Shown here: one piece after another, positions 34,662 to 43,820 of the stretch
Layout: every line of letters starts with the position of its first letter
Position numbering within the stretch: position 1 is the first letter of the stretch
DNA from: Microbacterium esteraromaticum
GTDB taxonomy: Bacteria > Actinomycetota > Actinomycetes > Actinomycetales > Microbacteriaceae
Direction of reading: 5' to 3'
Assembly (NCBI RefSeq): GCF_028747645.1
Contig: NZ_CP118100.1
Coordinates: 1,736,001 to 1,800,000, forward strand
DNA: 64,000 nt
Notes under the pieces: generated by a model
What the model was told of the DNA's origin: nothing
Databases searched by the model: none
The model's input: the letters and a program-made list of their open reading frames with translations, nothing else
Translations under genes and position numbers: made by a program

Positions 34662-35375
34662 TCATACCCAGACCTGCACGGCCTTGACGATCTGCAGCAC
34701 GCCCACGATCGAGAGCACCCCCGCGCTCAGATAGCCGTTGTGCTTCAGCATCCACCGACGCAGCCCGCGCAGCATCGGTTCGGCGCGCTGGCGCCGAATC
34801 AGCACGATCAGCACCGGAACCGCGACCGGCGCCGCCGCGGCGACCACGAACCCCAGACCGAGCATCACTCGTTCGCCGCCACCGGGTGTGGTGTGAATGA
34901 TCGCCAGTGCCGCCGCGGCGACCAGCGAGATGTTCATCGGGTTCAAGAAGATCGCCGCGCCCAGACCGAAGGACCGTGGTGGCGTGTACCGGGCGACGCT
35001 ACGAACAAGACGAGGAAGCTGCGGCGCCGCGGCCGCGAGCTCGTCCGGAGTGCGGGCCGCGGCGACGAGCTCGATCACCCGTCGCGCGCGCAGATAGATC
35101 CAGCCCGCACCGCCGAGGCAGATCGCGCCGATCACGAAGTGCAGCACAGCCACCCAACCCGGTTGGCGATACGGCCCCATGTCGCCGGCCGCCACCAGCA
35201 TCAGGATGCCCGTCGTCAGCAGGAAGGCGGTGCTCAGCACCCACCCCGCCAGGTAGGCGATGCCGTTGCGACGAGGACGCCGCGAGAGCAGGATGCCGAT
35301 CAGCCCCAGCACGGCCAGCGGACTCGCCATCACCCCGAGCGCCACCGGGATCAACTGCCACACCGCGCCGATCAT
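34662..35375 (-). CDS. GAP-family (Sap-like, LysE-related) membrane protein
   Basis: A 237-residue protein with six hydrophobic segments: VALGVMASPLAVLGLIGILL at the start, AYLAGWVLSTAFLLTTGILM, and GLGAAIFLNPMNISLVAAAA, whose NP motif is typical of the LysE/GAP group. Relatives include mycobacterial lipid-export helper proteins. The exported substrate is unknown. The ATG is 16 bases downstream of the stop of the preceding membrane protein gene, so the two probably form an operon. Confidence 0.8.
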   Translation of the reverse strand: MIGAVWQLIPVALGVMASPLAVLGLIGILLSRRPRRNGIAYLAGWVLSTAFLLTTGILMLVAAGDMGPYRQPGWVAVLHFVIGAICLGGAGWIYLRARRVIELVAAARTPDELAAAAPQLPRLVRSVARYTPPRSFGLGAAIFLNPMNISLVAAAALAIIHTTPGGGERVMLGLGFVVAAAAPVAVPVLIVLIRRQRAEPMLRGLRRWMLKHNGYLSAGVLSIVGVLQIVKAVQVWV

Positions 35376-35391
35376 GCGCGACTCCGATCGA

Positions 35392-36771
35392 TCAGCCCAT
35401 CTTCGCGCCGGGCACGGGCTCCGATTCCGTTTCGTCCTCGTCAGCGTGCGCGACGTCGTCGCCGTCAGCCGCCGCGTCGCCTTCCGGTCCGTCCTCTTCC
35501 GGTGTTCCGCTGCGCACCAGTTCCACGATGATCAGCAGCACACCGAATCCAGTTGCCGTCCACAGCACGGTCGCAAACGAGATCGGACGCGCCATCATCA
35601 GCACGACCAGTGCGATCACCAGTCCCGCCACCAGGATCGCGCCGCGATAGCGTTCCACCGCCGCACCGAACCTGCCGGTAGAGAGACCTCGGTGCTCGGC
35701 AGCCGAGCGCACGGCGGTGAATCCACTGCCGAGCAACCCGCGCACAGCGACGGCCGGGCGGCTCGTCCCGGCGAACCAGGCCCAGATCGCGACCACGACA
35801 CCGAAGAACGCGAGCGCCATGATCGTCGACCGCAACAGCACCGTGAGGCCGTCGAACAGCGCATCGGCCGCGTCGAAGGTCATCGTCGACGGTGCGACGG
35901 CTCGGGCGAAGAAGCCCCGCCCGATTCCTACCCCGGCCGCGAGCAGCAGGAACATCGCCGCGAACGACGCCGACGTCCACATCAGCGCACGCGTACGGTC
36001 CTTCGCGAGTGCGACGCCGAGCACGAGCAGCCCGAACACGATCCATGGCAGCCAGAACCCGACCGACACGGCGATCTGATACACCGTGCGCACCAGCACG
36101 AGGGCATCCGCCTGCGCAATAGGCACGGTGCGGTCGATCACCGGGATCAGCCCTGCGATACCGACCCCACGATCGGTGAGCGTCTGCTTGACCTGAGCCA
36201 CGAGAACGCCGAGGTCGATGGCCAGCACGCCGTCGTCGGTCAGCTGCAGCGCGGTGCCGGGCTGGTCCTGCATGATCGCGACCGCCCGCTCATGGGCGAG
36301 CCGCAGCGACTGCGTCCAGATCACGGCGAACTGTTCAGAAGCCACCAGGTCGTGGACGACCCCGTCGATAAGCGAAACAACTCCACGGGCTGCGGGGGCC
36401 TGTAGCAACGTCAGAGCCGACTCCGCGCGCGGCGGCAGGTCGAGTCCCCGAAGGCCGTCGAAGACGTCCTCGACGACGGCATCGACGTCGATGTTGTCGA
36501 GGATCGCTGCGTTCACCTGGTCGGCGACAAAGTCCTGCACGTCAGGGTCCGATGCCAGCGGCGCGAACGTGGCCACGAAACGATCCGTGTCCACCAGCTG
36601 CACGCGTGCCCAGGTGCCGACCGCGGCAACGGGCGCGAGCAGCACACCCAGGACCAGCGCGATGACGGCGACGATGCTCGTCGCCGCAGGGCGCCGACGC
36701 GGGCGCCGCAGTCCCGCGTTCTCCTTTTCGAGTTGTTCAACCCTGGCTCTCAGATCTTCCAGCTCGCCCAT
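35392..36771 (-). CDS. Hypothetical multi-pass membrane protein with N-terminal coiled coil
   Basis: 459 residues. GELEDLRARVEQLEKENAGL forms a short coiled coil, followed by one transmembrane helix (TSIVAVIALVLGVLLAPVAA). An extracytoplasmic domain of about 170 residues (ARVQLVDTDRFVATFAPLA, then DVVEDVF-like helices) follows, then four or more membrane segments and an acidic cytoplasmic tail (EEDGPEGDAAADGDD). No characterised homologue comes to mind; similar proteins occur in actinobacteria. AGAGGAG lies five bases before the ATG at 36771. Confidence 0.7.
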   Translation of the reverse strand: MGELEDLRARVEQLEKENAGLRRPRRRPAATSIVAVIALVLGVLLAPVAAVGTWARVQLVDTDRFVATFAPLASDPDVQDFVADQVNAAILDNIDVDAVVEDVFDGLRGLDLPPRAESALTLLQAPAARGVVSLIDGVVHDLVASEQFAVIWTQSLRLAHERAVAIMQDQPGTALQLTDDGVLAIDLGVLVAQVKQTLTDRGVGIAGLIPVIDRTVPIAQADALVLVRTVYQIAVSVGFWLPWIVFGLLVLGVALAKDRTRALMWTSASFAAMFLLLAAGVGIGRGFFARAVAPSTMTFDAADALFDGLTVLLRSTIMALAFFGVVVAIWAWFAGTSRPAVAVRGLLGSGFTAVRSAAEHRGLSTGRFGAAVERYRGAILVAGLVIALVVLMMARPISFATVLWTATGFGVLLIIVELVRSGTPEEDGPEGDAAADGDDVAHADEDETESEPVPGAKMG

Positions 36772-36859
36772 CTGATCTCCTCTTTCCGGTGCGGACCGCG
36801 CGACGGCATCCACGAAGGCGCCGACCAGGCGAACGACCGGTCGGACGCCTAGCGACGTG

Positions 36860-37207
36860 TCAGCTCAGCAACTTCTGCTTGGCTGCGGCGAACTCGTCAT
36901 CTGAGAGCACTCCCGCATCGTGGAGCCCGCTCAGCTGCTGCAGCTTGGCGATCATATCGCCACCCGCGTCAGCGGCCGGGGCCTGCGGGGCGGGGGCCAC
37001 CGGTGCCGGCGCGTACTGTGCCGCGGCCTGCTGCGCCGCGGCATCGATCTGTGCCTGCTGCGCGGCAGCCTGATACTGCTCCTGCTGGGCGCGCTCCTGC
37101 TGTCTGCGTGCGGCGCTGCCCTGCACAGCGCTGGCGGTACCGGCGACGACGGCTGTTCGAGCCGCCAGACCGATCAGACCGGGCCTGCCTACTCTTCTCA
37201 ATGGCAT
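36860..37207 (-). CDS. SHOCT-domain protein
   Basis: A 115-residue protein: a basic N-terminus with one short hydrophobic stretch, a Gln/Ala-rich helix, a Pro/Ala linker, and a C-terminal SHOCT domain (KLQQLSGLHDAGVLSDDEF, then AAAKQKLL). SHOCT domains are short oligomerisation modules. The ATG at 37207 is one base past the stop of the DUF6325-like gene, with AGGAAGG eight bases upstream; a GTG at 37216 is the alternative. SHOCT and DUF6325-like genes commonly occur together in actinobacteria. Confidence 0.8.
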   Translation of the reverse strand: MPLRRVGRPGLIGLAARTAVVAGTASAVQGSAARRQQERAQQEQYQAAAQQAQIDAAAQQAAAQYAPAPVAPAPQAPAADAGGDMIAKLQQLSGLHDAGVLSDDEFAAAKQKLLS

Positions 37208-37208
37208 C

Positions 37209-37640
37209 TCACTCACCTTCCTGTTCGAGAATGTCGATCATCGCGTTCACGACCGGGGCGGGGACCCGCTCGGTGCGCAGCACCTCACCGCCCGATGCCT
37301 GCAGCTTCGCCGCCAAGGTGCGGACGAAGGCGAGCTCGAGTACGACCACGGCTGCCGAGGTGCCGGCAGGCACGTGCTCGGCCAGCGTCATGATGTCCTC
37401 TTCACCGGCCAGTCCGTCGGCGAGCGGGTGTGCTTCACCGAGCAGGTCTGCCTGGTCGACGTCGAGATCGCGCGTCTCGACGTCACCACCGGCGGTCTTC
37501 GTCAACAGGACGAAGTCGAGCAGGCGCACGGCACCCGACGCGAGCAGATCTCGTAGCGCCTGGAACGTCTCGGGGTCGGGGCCTTCGCCTTCGAACCCGA
37601 CCAGATAGAACTCGACGGGTCCGTAGCGGAAATCGTTCAT
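37209..37640 (-). CDS. DUF6325-like protein
   Basis: A 143-residue acidic soluble protein: MNDFRYGPVEFYLVGFEG, LRDLLASGAVRLLDFVLLTK and ALVVLELAF-like hydrophobic strands, an alpha/beta repeat fold of unknown function. It resembles the protein at 40713-41186 in the RLLDxVxxxK-like segment and overall pattern, so the two are probably paralogues. The ATG has AGGAG seven bases upstream. It follows the SulP gene by 14 bases on the same strand. Confidence 0.78.
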   Translation of the reverse strand: MNDFRYGPVEFYLVGFEGEGPDPETFQALRDLLASGAVRLLDFVLLTKTAGGDVETRDLDVDQADLLGEAHPLADGLAGEEDIMTLAEHVPAGTSAAVVVLELAFVRTLAAKLQASGGEVLRTERVPAPVVNAMIDILEQEGE

Positions 37641-37654
37641 GTGGTTCTCCTGTC

Positions 37655-39333
37655 TCACTGCTGTTCGCGGAGCTGATCTCGCGCGTCATCGGTGCGCAAG
37701 GCGTCCAGTGCCGCGCGGTTGGTCTCGAAGATGTGTTGGCCGGCGAGGATGCCGAGCCGCTCCAAGCGCGGGCGCGCGGCCGCCCGGAGCCGGCTGAACG
37801 ACAGCGTCACGCCCTCTGATCGGAGCCAATCCGTCAGCCCCTCAAAGGACTCCGCGGCAGTGACGTCCGCATCGGTCACCGCTTCCATATCGATCACGAC
37901 GTGCTGCACGACGCCCGCGCCGGGGGCGCGCACGGCGCGGCGTACGGCTCCCGCGAACGCGTCGCCGTTGGCGAAGAACATCGGCGCGGCCATCCTGATC
38001 ACGACGACCCCCGGGGCCGTCATCGCGCCGGTTGCGGCGGGATCGAGAAGGGATGCCGTGGGCGAACCATCGGCGGCGAGCACATCGATTGCGGGGTTCG
38101 ACGCCCGCTTGGCGATGTTGACGCGGGCGAGCACGAAGGCGACGAGGATGCCGGCGATCGAACCGACGAACAGCGTGGTCAGGAAGCACACCGCGCCGAT
38201 GCTGAACTCGAAACGATCCTGGTGCCAGAGTGCGCGGAACTCACGGAATCCCAGCAGCGGCAGGATTGCCACGCCGACGATGGCGCCGATCGCCGGCGAC
38301 GGGATGTCTTCCAGTAGCCCGGTACCGAAGAGCAACAGCAGCAGCGTGCCGACCGCGAGCACCAGCGAGGGCAACTGCGTGCGCGATCCCGCCTGGTCCA
38401 TAGCGGCGGTGCGACTTGTCGACGAGCCGACCGCGAAGCTGCCCTGTGCGCCCGCTGCCACGTTCGCGACGCCGAAGGCGAGCAGATCGCGATTGGGCGA
38501 GGTCCGATAGTGCCGCTTCTCTCCGTACGAGCGCGACACGAGCAGTCCTTCTGCCGTGGTGACCATCGTCAGCGCCAGCGCGGATGGGATCAGCAGCAGC
38601 CAGGTCTGCCAGTCGAGCATGGGCCAGGTGAGCTGCGGTGCTCCGGCGGGCACCTCACCGAGCACGGCGACGCCTCGGTCGCCGAGGTCGGCGACCAGGA
38701 CCACGACGGTCGCCACGATCATCACGACGAGGGCCCACGGCACCATCTTCAGGAATCTCTTGCCCGCGAGCAGCACGACCACGGCGAACACCGAGATGGC
38801 GAGGGCGTAGAGATTCGTACTGCCGAGGCCACCGATCACGCCGGCCACCTTGTCGACGAACTCCCCGCCCGAGTCGATCGAGATGCCGAGCATCTTCGCC
38901 ACCTGCGAGACGAGGATGTCGAGCGCAAGTCCTCCGACGAACCCGATCAGGATCGGCTTCGACAGGAAGTTCGCGAGGAACCCCAGCTTGAACACTGCGA
39001 GCAGCACGAACAGGATGCCGCAGATGATCGCCTGTGCCATCGCCATCGCCAGGTAGTCCTCGGAGCCCGCTGCGGTGCGGCAAGACCGCCGATCGACGAC
39101 GCCACCAGGGCTGCGGCCGCCGCGTCGGGCGACGCCACCAGTTGCCGCGACGAGACCACCAGCGCGTACACGATGGTCGGCACGACCAGCGCATACAGCC
39201 CCGCCGTCGCCGGTAGCCCCGCGATCTGTGCATAGCCGATGTTCAACGGGATTGCGATCGCGAGCAGGGTGACGCCGGCGAGCATCTCGCGCACGAGGTT
39301 CTTCGAGGTCAGTCCGGTCAGTGGTCTGTGCAC
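37655..39333 (-). pseudogene. SulP-family anion permease with STAS domain, interrupted by one frameshift
   Basis: The N-terminal 85 residues (GTG at 39333; VREMLAGVTLLAIAIPLNIG, AQIAGLPATAGLYALVVP) and the rest (SEDYLAMAMAQAIICG onwards, ending in a STAS domain near VIDMEAVTDADVTAAESF) lie in different frames. They join cleanly at about 39070-39085, where a gain of two bases or a loss of one explains the break. No other lesion is present, so it is either a very young pseudogene, a programmed or sequencing frameshift, or a phase-variable gene. SulP proteins move sulfate, bicarbonate or dicarboxylates. A GAGGTGA ribosome site precedes the GTG. Confidence 0.85.
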
Positions 39334-39383
39334 CCCGTCACCTCTCTACCGCGGCCCTCGTGCGCCGACTCGATCACGTGCGT

Positions 39384-39400
39384 GGTGCCATGCTGGCACC
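39384..39400 (-). terminator. Second hairpin between the AI-2E and SulP genes
   Basis: GGTGCCA-TGC-TGGCACC, 7-bp stem with a 3-base loop, downstream of the AI-2E permease gene on the minus strand. Confidence 0.35.
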
Positions 39401-39425
39401 GCGCTCGCCCACACGGACGGCGTGC

Positions 39426-39444
39426 ATCACCCTGGCCGGGTGAT
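39426..39444 (-). terminator. Hairpin after the AI-2E permease gene
   Basis: ATCACCC-TGGCC-GGGTGAT, 7-bp stem directly beyond the stop codon at 39446. Confidence 0.45.
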
Positions 39445-39445
39445 C

Positions 39446-40567
39446 TCAGTCCTCGGGAGCGGTGACCTGACTGTTCTGCCTCGGGATCCAGACCTGGCGG
39501 ATGATGATGAGCACCGATGCCGTGATCGGAATCGCCACCAGAGCGCCGAGCAGACCCATCAGCGTCGCCCCGATCATCGCTCCGATGATCACGAGCACCC
39601 CGGGCACGGCAACCGCCCTGCCCATCACGCGCGGGGTGATCACGTACGCCTCGACTTGGATGTACGCGAGGTAGGCGATCGCGAAGACCACCGCGGCGAC
39701 GGGGCTGACGAACAGCGTCGCGATGCTCCCGATCACGAGGAAGAGCACAGATCCGATCATCGGCACGAGCGTGATGAAGAACGCGGCGAGCGCCAGCACG
39801 ACGGGGGCCGACGAACCGAGCGCAAGTTGCAGCACCAGTACGACGACGGCGTTGAGCGACGAGAGCGTGATGGCACCGGCGACGACGCCTCCCACCGAAC
39901 GGGTGATCTCGTCGAGCAGGTGCGAGAACCTGTCTCGACGGTAGAAGGGGACGAGAGCGGCGAGCGCGTTCTTGATGGACTGCAGCGACGAGACGAAGTA
40001 AAGCGTGAGGACGACCACCATCATGAAGCTGGAGACGGCGCCGACGACGCCGAACCCGACCCGCAGCACGCCACCCGAGATGGCGAGGAATGAACTCAGC
40101 GAGGCGATCGACTGCAGCGCGTCGGCGATGACTGCCTCCAGGTCGACCCCCAGGCTGCGTTCAAGATTCAGGTACCAGTCCGCCTGCTGCATGGCGGCGA
40201 TCGTCTGCGGTGCCGCGTTGACGGCTGCGGAGATCTGCCGCACGGTCGCGGGAACGACGAGGAAGACGACGATCGCGACGATCCCGAGGAAGAGCACGGC
40301 GACGATCGTCACCCCGACCGGTCTGCTTAGTCCAAGACGTTCCAGCGCGCGCACGGCAGGATCCAGCCCGAGCGCGAGGAACAGTCCGAGAAAGATCGAG
40401 ATCAGCACCGTCGAGATGCCGGCGATCGTCGCGGCGAGCGCGATCGCCAGGAGGACGCCCACGGCGACGGTGAACCCCGACAGCAGAGGGTGCGCGGGCA
40501 GGAAGCGCAATGCACGGGAGCGCTCGTGCGCGCGTTGCGATGGGACGGCGGTCTTCTTCTGCCTCAC
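39446..40567 (-). CDS. AI-2E family (UPF0118) permease
   Basis: A 373-residue membrane protein of the TqsA/PerM-like family, with about eight helices. Diagnostic pieces are ISIFLGLFLALGLDPAVRAL near the N-terminus, VVVLTLYFVSSL, and the C-terminal FITLVPMIGSVLFLVIGSI and GALVAIPITA. Family members export small solutes or assist sodium/proton antiport; the substrate is unknown. Start uncertain: GTG at 40567 has TAGCGT five bases upstream; GTG at 40576 is the alternative. A second family member is at 45012. Confidence 0.88.
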   Translation of the reverse strand: MRQKKTAVPSQRAHERSRALRFLPAHPLLSGFTVAVGVLLAIALAATIAGISTVLISIFLGLFLALGLDPAVRALERLGLSRPVGVTIVAVLFLGIVAIVVFLVVPATVRQISAAVNAAPQTIAAMQQADWYLNLERSLGVDLEAVIADALQSIASLSSFLAISGGVLRVGFGVVGAVSSFMMVVVLTLYFVSSLQSIKNALAALVPFYRRDRFSHLLDEITRSVGGVVAGAITLSSLNAVVVLVLQLALGSSAPVVLALAAFFITLVPMIGSVLFLVIGSIATLFVSPVAAVVFAIAYLAYIQVEAYVITPRVMGRAVAVPGVLVIIGAMIGATLMGLLGALVAIPITASVLIIIRQVWIPRQNSQVTAPED

Positions 40568-40712
40568 GCGCCTCACGCTACTCAGCGGGTGAGACCGTGG
40601 ATCGTCGCGTCGCCCGATCAGGGTGAGCAGCAGTCGTGTCTGGTTCGGACGGGATGTCACCATCGCAGAATCCTGTGATGCGAGCCCTGTGATGCGGAGG
40701 GGGACCCGAGAC

Positions 40713-41186
40713 ATGCCGTTGGGACAGAACACGCTGATGCTCGCCGGAGTCGATGATGAACGGCCCGATGCGGCTCTGTTGCGCGCGCTCGTGAGTGGCG
40801 CGGTCAGCGGCGAGATCCGCTTGCTGGACTTGGTCATCGTGCGGCGTCGCACCATCAGCAGCGGCGTCCTCTACGAGGTCGACCACGACGACCTCGCGCT
40901 GATGGGGCTCCCGCTCGCGGTGCCGGGCATGATCGGTGTCGATGATGCTGCCACGCTGTGCGCGCATGTGAGCATCGGTGCTGCCGCGGCGCTCATCCTT
41001 GTCGGATATCCCGCCGTTGCACAGCCTGCGGATTGGCCGCCGACCGCGCTGCGTGCTCGGCTCATCGGTGTCTGGCCGGTCCCGGCATCTGCCGCAGACC
41101 TTGTGCTGGAGGCAGCGCGGGCCCGGGCGGTGTCCGGCGCTGTGTTCCGCCGGCGTGCGTTCCGATCACTCCGGCCGGTGGCGTGA
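40713..41186 (+). CDS. DUF6325-like protein, second copy
   Basis: A 157-residue protein. LLRALVSGAVSGEIRLLDLV aligns with the corresponding part of the 37209-37640 protein, followed by VIVRRRTISSGVLYEVDHDD. The C-terminal half has a hydrophobic stretch (VSIGAAAALILVGYPAVA) and an Arg-rich end. GGAGGGGG lies about ten bases before the ATG. It is convergent with the LuxR-type regulator gene and divergent from the AI-2E gene. Function unknown. Confidence 0.72.
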   Translation: MPLGQNTLMLAGVDDERPDAALLRALVSGAVSGEIRLLDLVIVRRRTISSGVLYEVDHDDLALMGLPLAVPGMIGVDDAATLCAHVSIGAAAALILVGYPAVAQPADWPPTALRARLIGVWPVPASAADLVLEAARARAVSGAVFRRRAFRSLRPVA

Positions 41187-41214
41187 ACGCAACGGTGGGG
41201 CGCACCGCAACTGA

Positions 41215-43764
41215 TCAGAGACCGACGCGCACGGCGTCGCGACGCGACGACACGTCGAGTTTGCGGTAGATCGAGCGTTGATGGGTCTTGATGGTGTTGA
41301 CCGAGACTCCGAGCTCCCGCGCGATCTCCGGCAGAGTGCGCGAGGTCTGCAATTGCCGGTACACCTCGCGCTCCCGATCAGACAAGACGCCGGCAACGGA
41401 TCCGGCCGCGTCGTCCGCGAGGCACTCGCTGATGAAGTCCTCGTACTGGGTTCCGTGATGCACATGCTCGCCGAGCAGTCGGCGCACGGCGGTCTCCCGC
41501 GCTCCGAACGGCAGTCGGATGCCCTCGGATGCGGCCGCGGCGAGCGCAGCTTCACAGACATCGTGCGCGGCCTCGTGATCGCCGTTGTGTCTTCTCATCA
41601 CCGCCGCTGTGATGAGCGTGCTGACCTTGATGTACGAGACCTCGGCGAACGTGCGCAGCGAGCGCAGTTGGATGAGCGCCTCACTGTACTCCTCCGCACG
41701 ACGGAGCACGCCGGACAGTGCGAGCGCGACCAGAGGGAGGTCCGTGCGACGCACGTGTCGACGCGCGATGCGCAGCGCACGATCGCGGTTGCCGATCGCC
41801 TCTTCGAGCACTGCGATGGCCGTCTCCCGGATCACGCCCCACGGCACACCGTGCAGGGTCTCGACCGGGATCTCCTGCGCTCCGATCGCGGCGCGTCGGC
41901 AGGCCGCGACGTCGCCGCCGTCCGCTGCGGCGCACGCGAGCATCAATCGCGCCACGGATGCCACCGACGGGTCGGCATCCCCCGCCGTCAACGCGGCGAA
42001 CAGCCGCGAGGTCGTCGTGGGATCACCGGCGAGGTGGGCCACGAGTCCTTCCGCCATGATCGAGCTCACATCGAGACCGCCGCGCGCTGAACTGGCACCG
42101 ATCGAGTCCGACGTGGCGTTGATCTCGTCAAGCGCATGTCGTGCCCGGCGCAGGTGTCCTGCCCACACATGTCCGAAGGCGACTCCACCGAGCGCATGCG
42201 GCCAGAGATCCGGCTCCTGCCCGCGTATCTCCCTCGCCACGGCCGCGAAGTGCTCGGCCGGGAGCACCGGGTTGGTGGGGTGGCGGATCTCCGCCCATGC
42301 GAGGAGGGTGTTCACAGCGACCTGATCTGCGAGTTCGGGGGCGGCCGCACCGGCGAGCATCCTCTCGCGCACGCGTTCGTGCGCAGCGGACACGCGTTCG
42401 GGCTCATCCGAGACGACGAGACGTGCGATGTCGAGCACGACGTCGTCGTCTGCCGTGCCGGACGTCGCGATCTGCGCCTGCCCGCGCACGAAGAGGTCGT
42501 GTGCCAAATGGTGGTCGCCGAGCATGTCGGTGGCGCATGCGCGGATCAGGAGCAGTTCAGCATCCTCGGGCAGATGCATCATGATCCGCGTCGCGGCGGT
42601 CTCAACCTCGGCTGCATTTCCGTTCATGCTCAAGCCGAGCCAGCACCCCAGAAGCGTGCTGCGTGCGGCGCCGATATCAGTGGCGCGCAGCGAGTGCGAT
42701 ATCGCGGTGATCGGCTCGGAGCGGCTCAGGTGCGCGGCTGCTCGACGGTGGAGCTCGACCAACCGAGCGGGGTCCTCGGCGGCGAGGAGCGATAAACATG
42801 TCTTCGCAAAGGTCGCATGCCACCGATAGCGCGTGCCCTCAGGGACCGCGAACCTGTCGAGGAACAGTCCGAGACGCGCGCATTCCTCCACCAACCGCGC
42901 GGCATGCACCTCGCCCGTGACCTTGGCCGCGAGGTCTGCGTCGAGAACAGCGCAGACGCTGGCATCGAGCATGAACCGAGCCAGCGCAGGGGGCAACGAA
43001 GCCAGCACGTAGTCGCGCACGTAGTCGGCGAGGAAGGCCGATGCCGACGTGGCGTCCGAGTCCGGCCGCGCTCCGGCGATCATCACCATCGACACGGCGA
43101 TCGGCCATCCCTGCGTCTCCTCCAGGATCGCGACGGGGGTGAGCGTATGCGATCCGGCAGCGTGCAGCTCCGCAATCTCGTCCGCCGTGAACCGCAGCAC
43201 ATCCGCGCACAGGAACAGGTCGGGCGCTGTGAGCCGTTCGCGAGCGGAGGTGACTTCGAGCAGTGTGGTGCCGACCAGCACGATACGCAGCTTCTCGGGC
43301 ATCTGCTCCAACAGCATCCCGAGCAGCCCCTCGCGCCACGCTTCCCCGGCACGATGCGCGTCATCGACCACCAGCTGCACGACACCCTCGGCAGATTCCA
43401 GACTGTCGATGATGGCAGCGTAGGCGCGGCGCGGATCGAACCTGGTCGTATGCGAAGGCGCGCCGCCCCGACCATCCGTGGCGACCGCCAGCGCGTCGAG
43501 CACGCCGCGCGCCAGGCGACGTGGATCCGCGTCGAGCGCGTTCAGCGTGAGCCAGGCGAGCCGGTCAGCGTTCGCGCCCCACTCAGCGACTGCGGTGGTC
43601 TTGCCGTAGCCGCTCGGCGCACTCACGATGCAGAACGAGTAGCGGGCGAGCGCCGCGTCGATCGTGGCGGTGACGCGTGGGCGGCGCACGTTCTCAGGCC
43701 GAGGCATCGGGGCGCGGAACCGCACGTTCGATCCCACCGGAACACTCCCCCGCGCAGGCGCCAT
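41215..43764 (-). CDS. Large LuxR-family (MalT/LAL-type) transcriptional regulator
   Basis: An 849-residue STAND ATPase regulator. It has Walker A SAPSGYGKTT (48-57), Walker B-like VVQLVVDDAHR, a winged-helix and helical sensor region of TPR-like repeats through the middle, and a C-terminal LuxR HTH (LSDREREVYRQLQ, ELGVSVNTIKTHQRSIYRKL). Proteins of this type bind an inducer in the repeat region, oligomerise with ATP and activate nearby genes. Candidate targets are the DUF6325-like and transporter genes around it. The ATG at 43764 follows a TAGGTT box by six bases. Confidence 0.92.
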   Translation of the reverse strand: MAPARGSVPVGSNVRFRAPMPRPENVRRPRVTATIDAALARYSFCIVSAPSGYGKTTAVAEWGANADRLAWLTLNALDADPRRLARGVLDALAVATDGRGGAPSHTTRFDPRRAYAAIIDSLESAEGVVQLVVDDAHRAGEAWREGLLGMLLEQMPEKLRIVLVGTTLLEVTSARERLTAPDLFLCADVLRFTADEIAELHAAGSHTLTPVAILEETQGWPIAVSMVMIAGARPDSDATSASAFLADYVRDYVLASLPPALARFMLDASVCAVLDADLAAKVTGEVHAARLVEECARLGLFLDRFAVPEGTRYRWHATFAKTCLSLLAAEDPARLVELHRRAAAHLSRSEPITAISHSLRATDIGAARSTLLGCWLGLSMNGNAAEVETAATRIMMHLPEDAELLLIRACATDMLGDHHLAHDLFVRGQAQIATSGTADDDVVLDIARLVVSDEPERVSAAHERVRERMLAGAAAPELADQVAVNTLLAWAEIRHPTNPVLPAEHFAAVAREIRGQEPDLWPHALGGVAFGHVWAGHLRRARHALDEINATSDSIGASSARGGLDVSSIMAEGLVAHLAGDPTTTSRLFAALTAGDADPSVASVARLMLACAAADGGDVAACRRAAIGAQEIPVETLHGVPWGVIRETAIAVLEEAIGNRDRALRIARRHVRRTDLPLVALALSGVLRRAEEYSEALIQLRSLRTFAEVSYIKVSTLITAAVMRRHNGDHEAAHDVCEAALAAAASEGIRLPFGARETAVRRLLGEHVHHGTQYEDFISECLADDAAGSVAGVLSDREREVYRQLQTSRTLPEIARELGVSVNTIKTHQRSIYRKLDVSSRRDAVRVGL

Positions 43765-43770
43765 GCGAAC

Positions 43771-43776
43771 AACCTA
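43771..43776 (-). promoter_or_regulatory. Leaderless -10 box of the LuxR-type regulator
   Basis: TAGGTT on the minus strand, six bases (GTTCGC) before the ATG. Confidence 0.55.
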
Positions 43777-43820
43777 CCCAGAAGCGCGTGTCCTGCCCAG
43801 AGCACGACGCCCGGTGGCTC

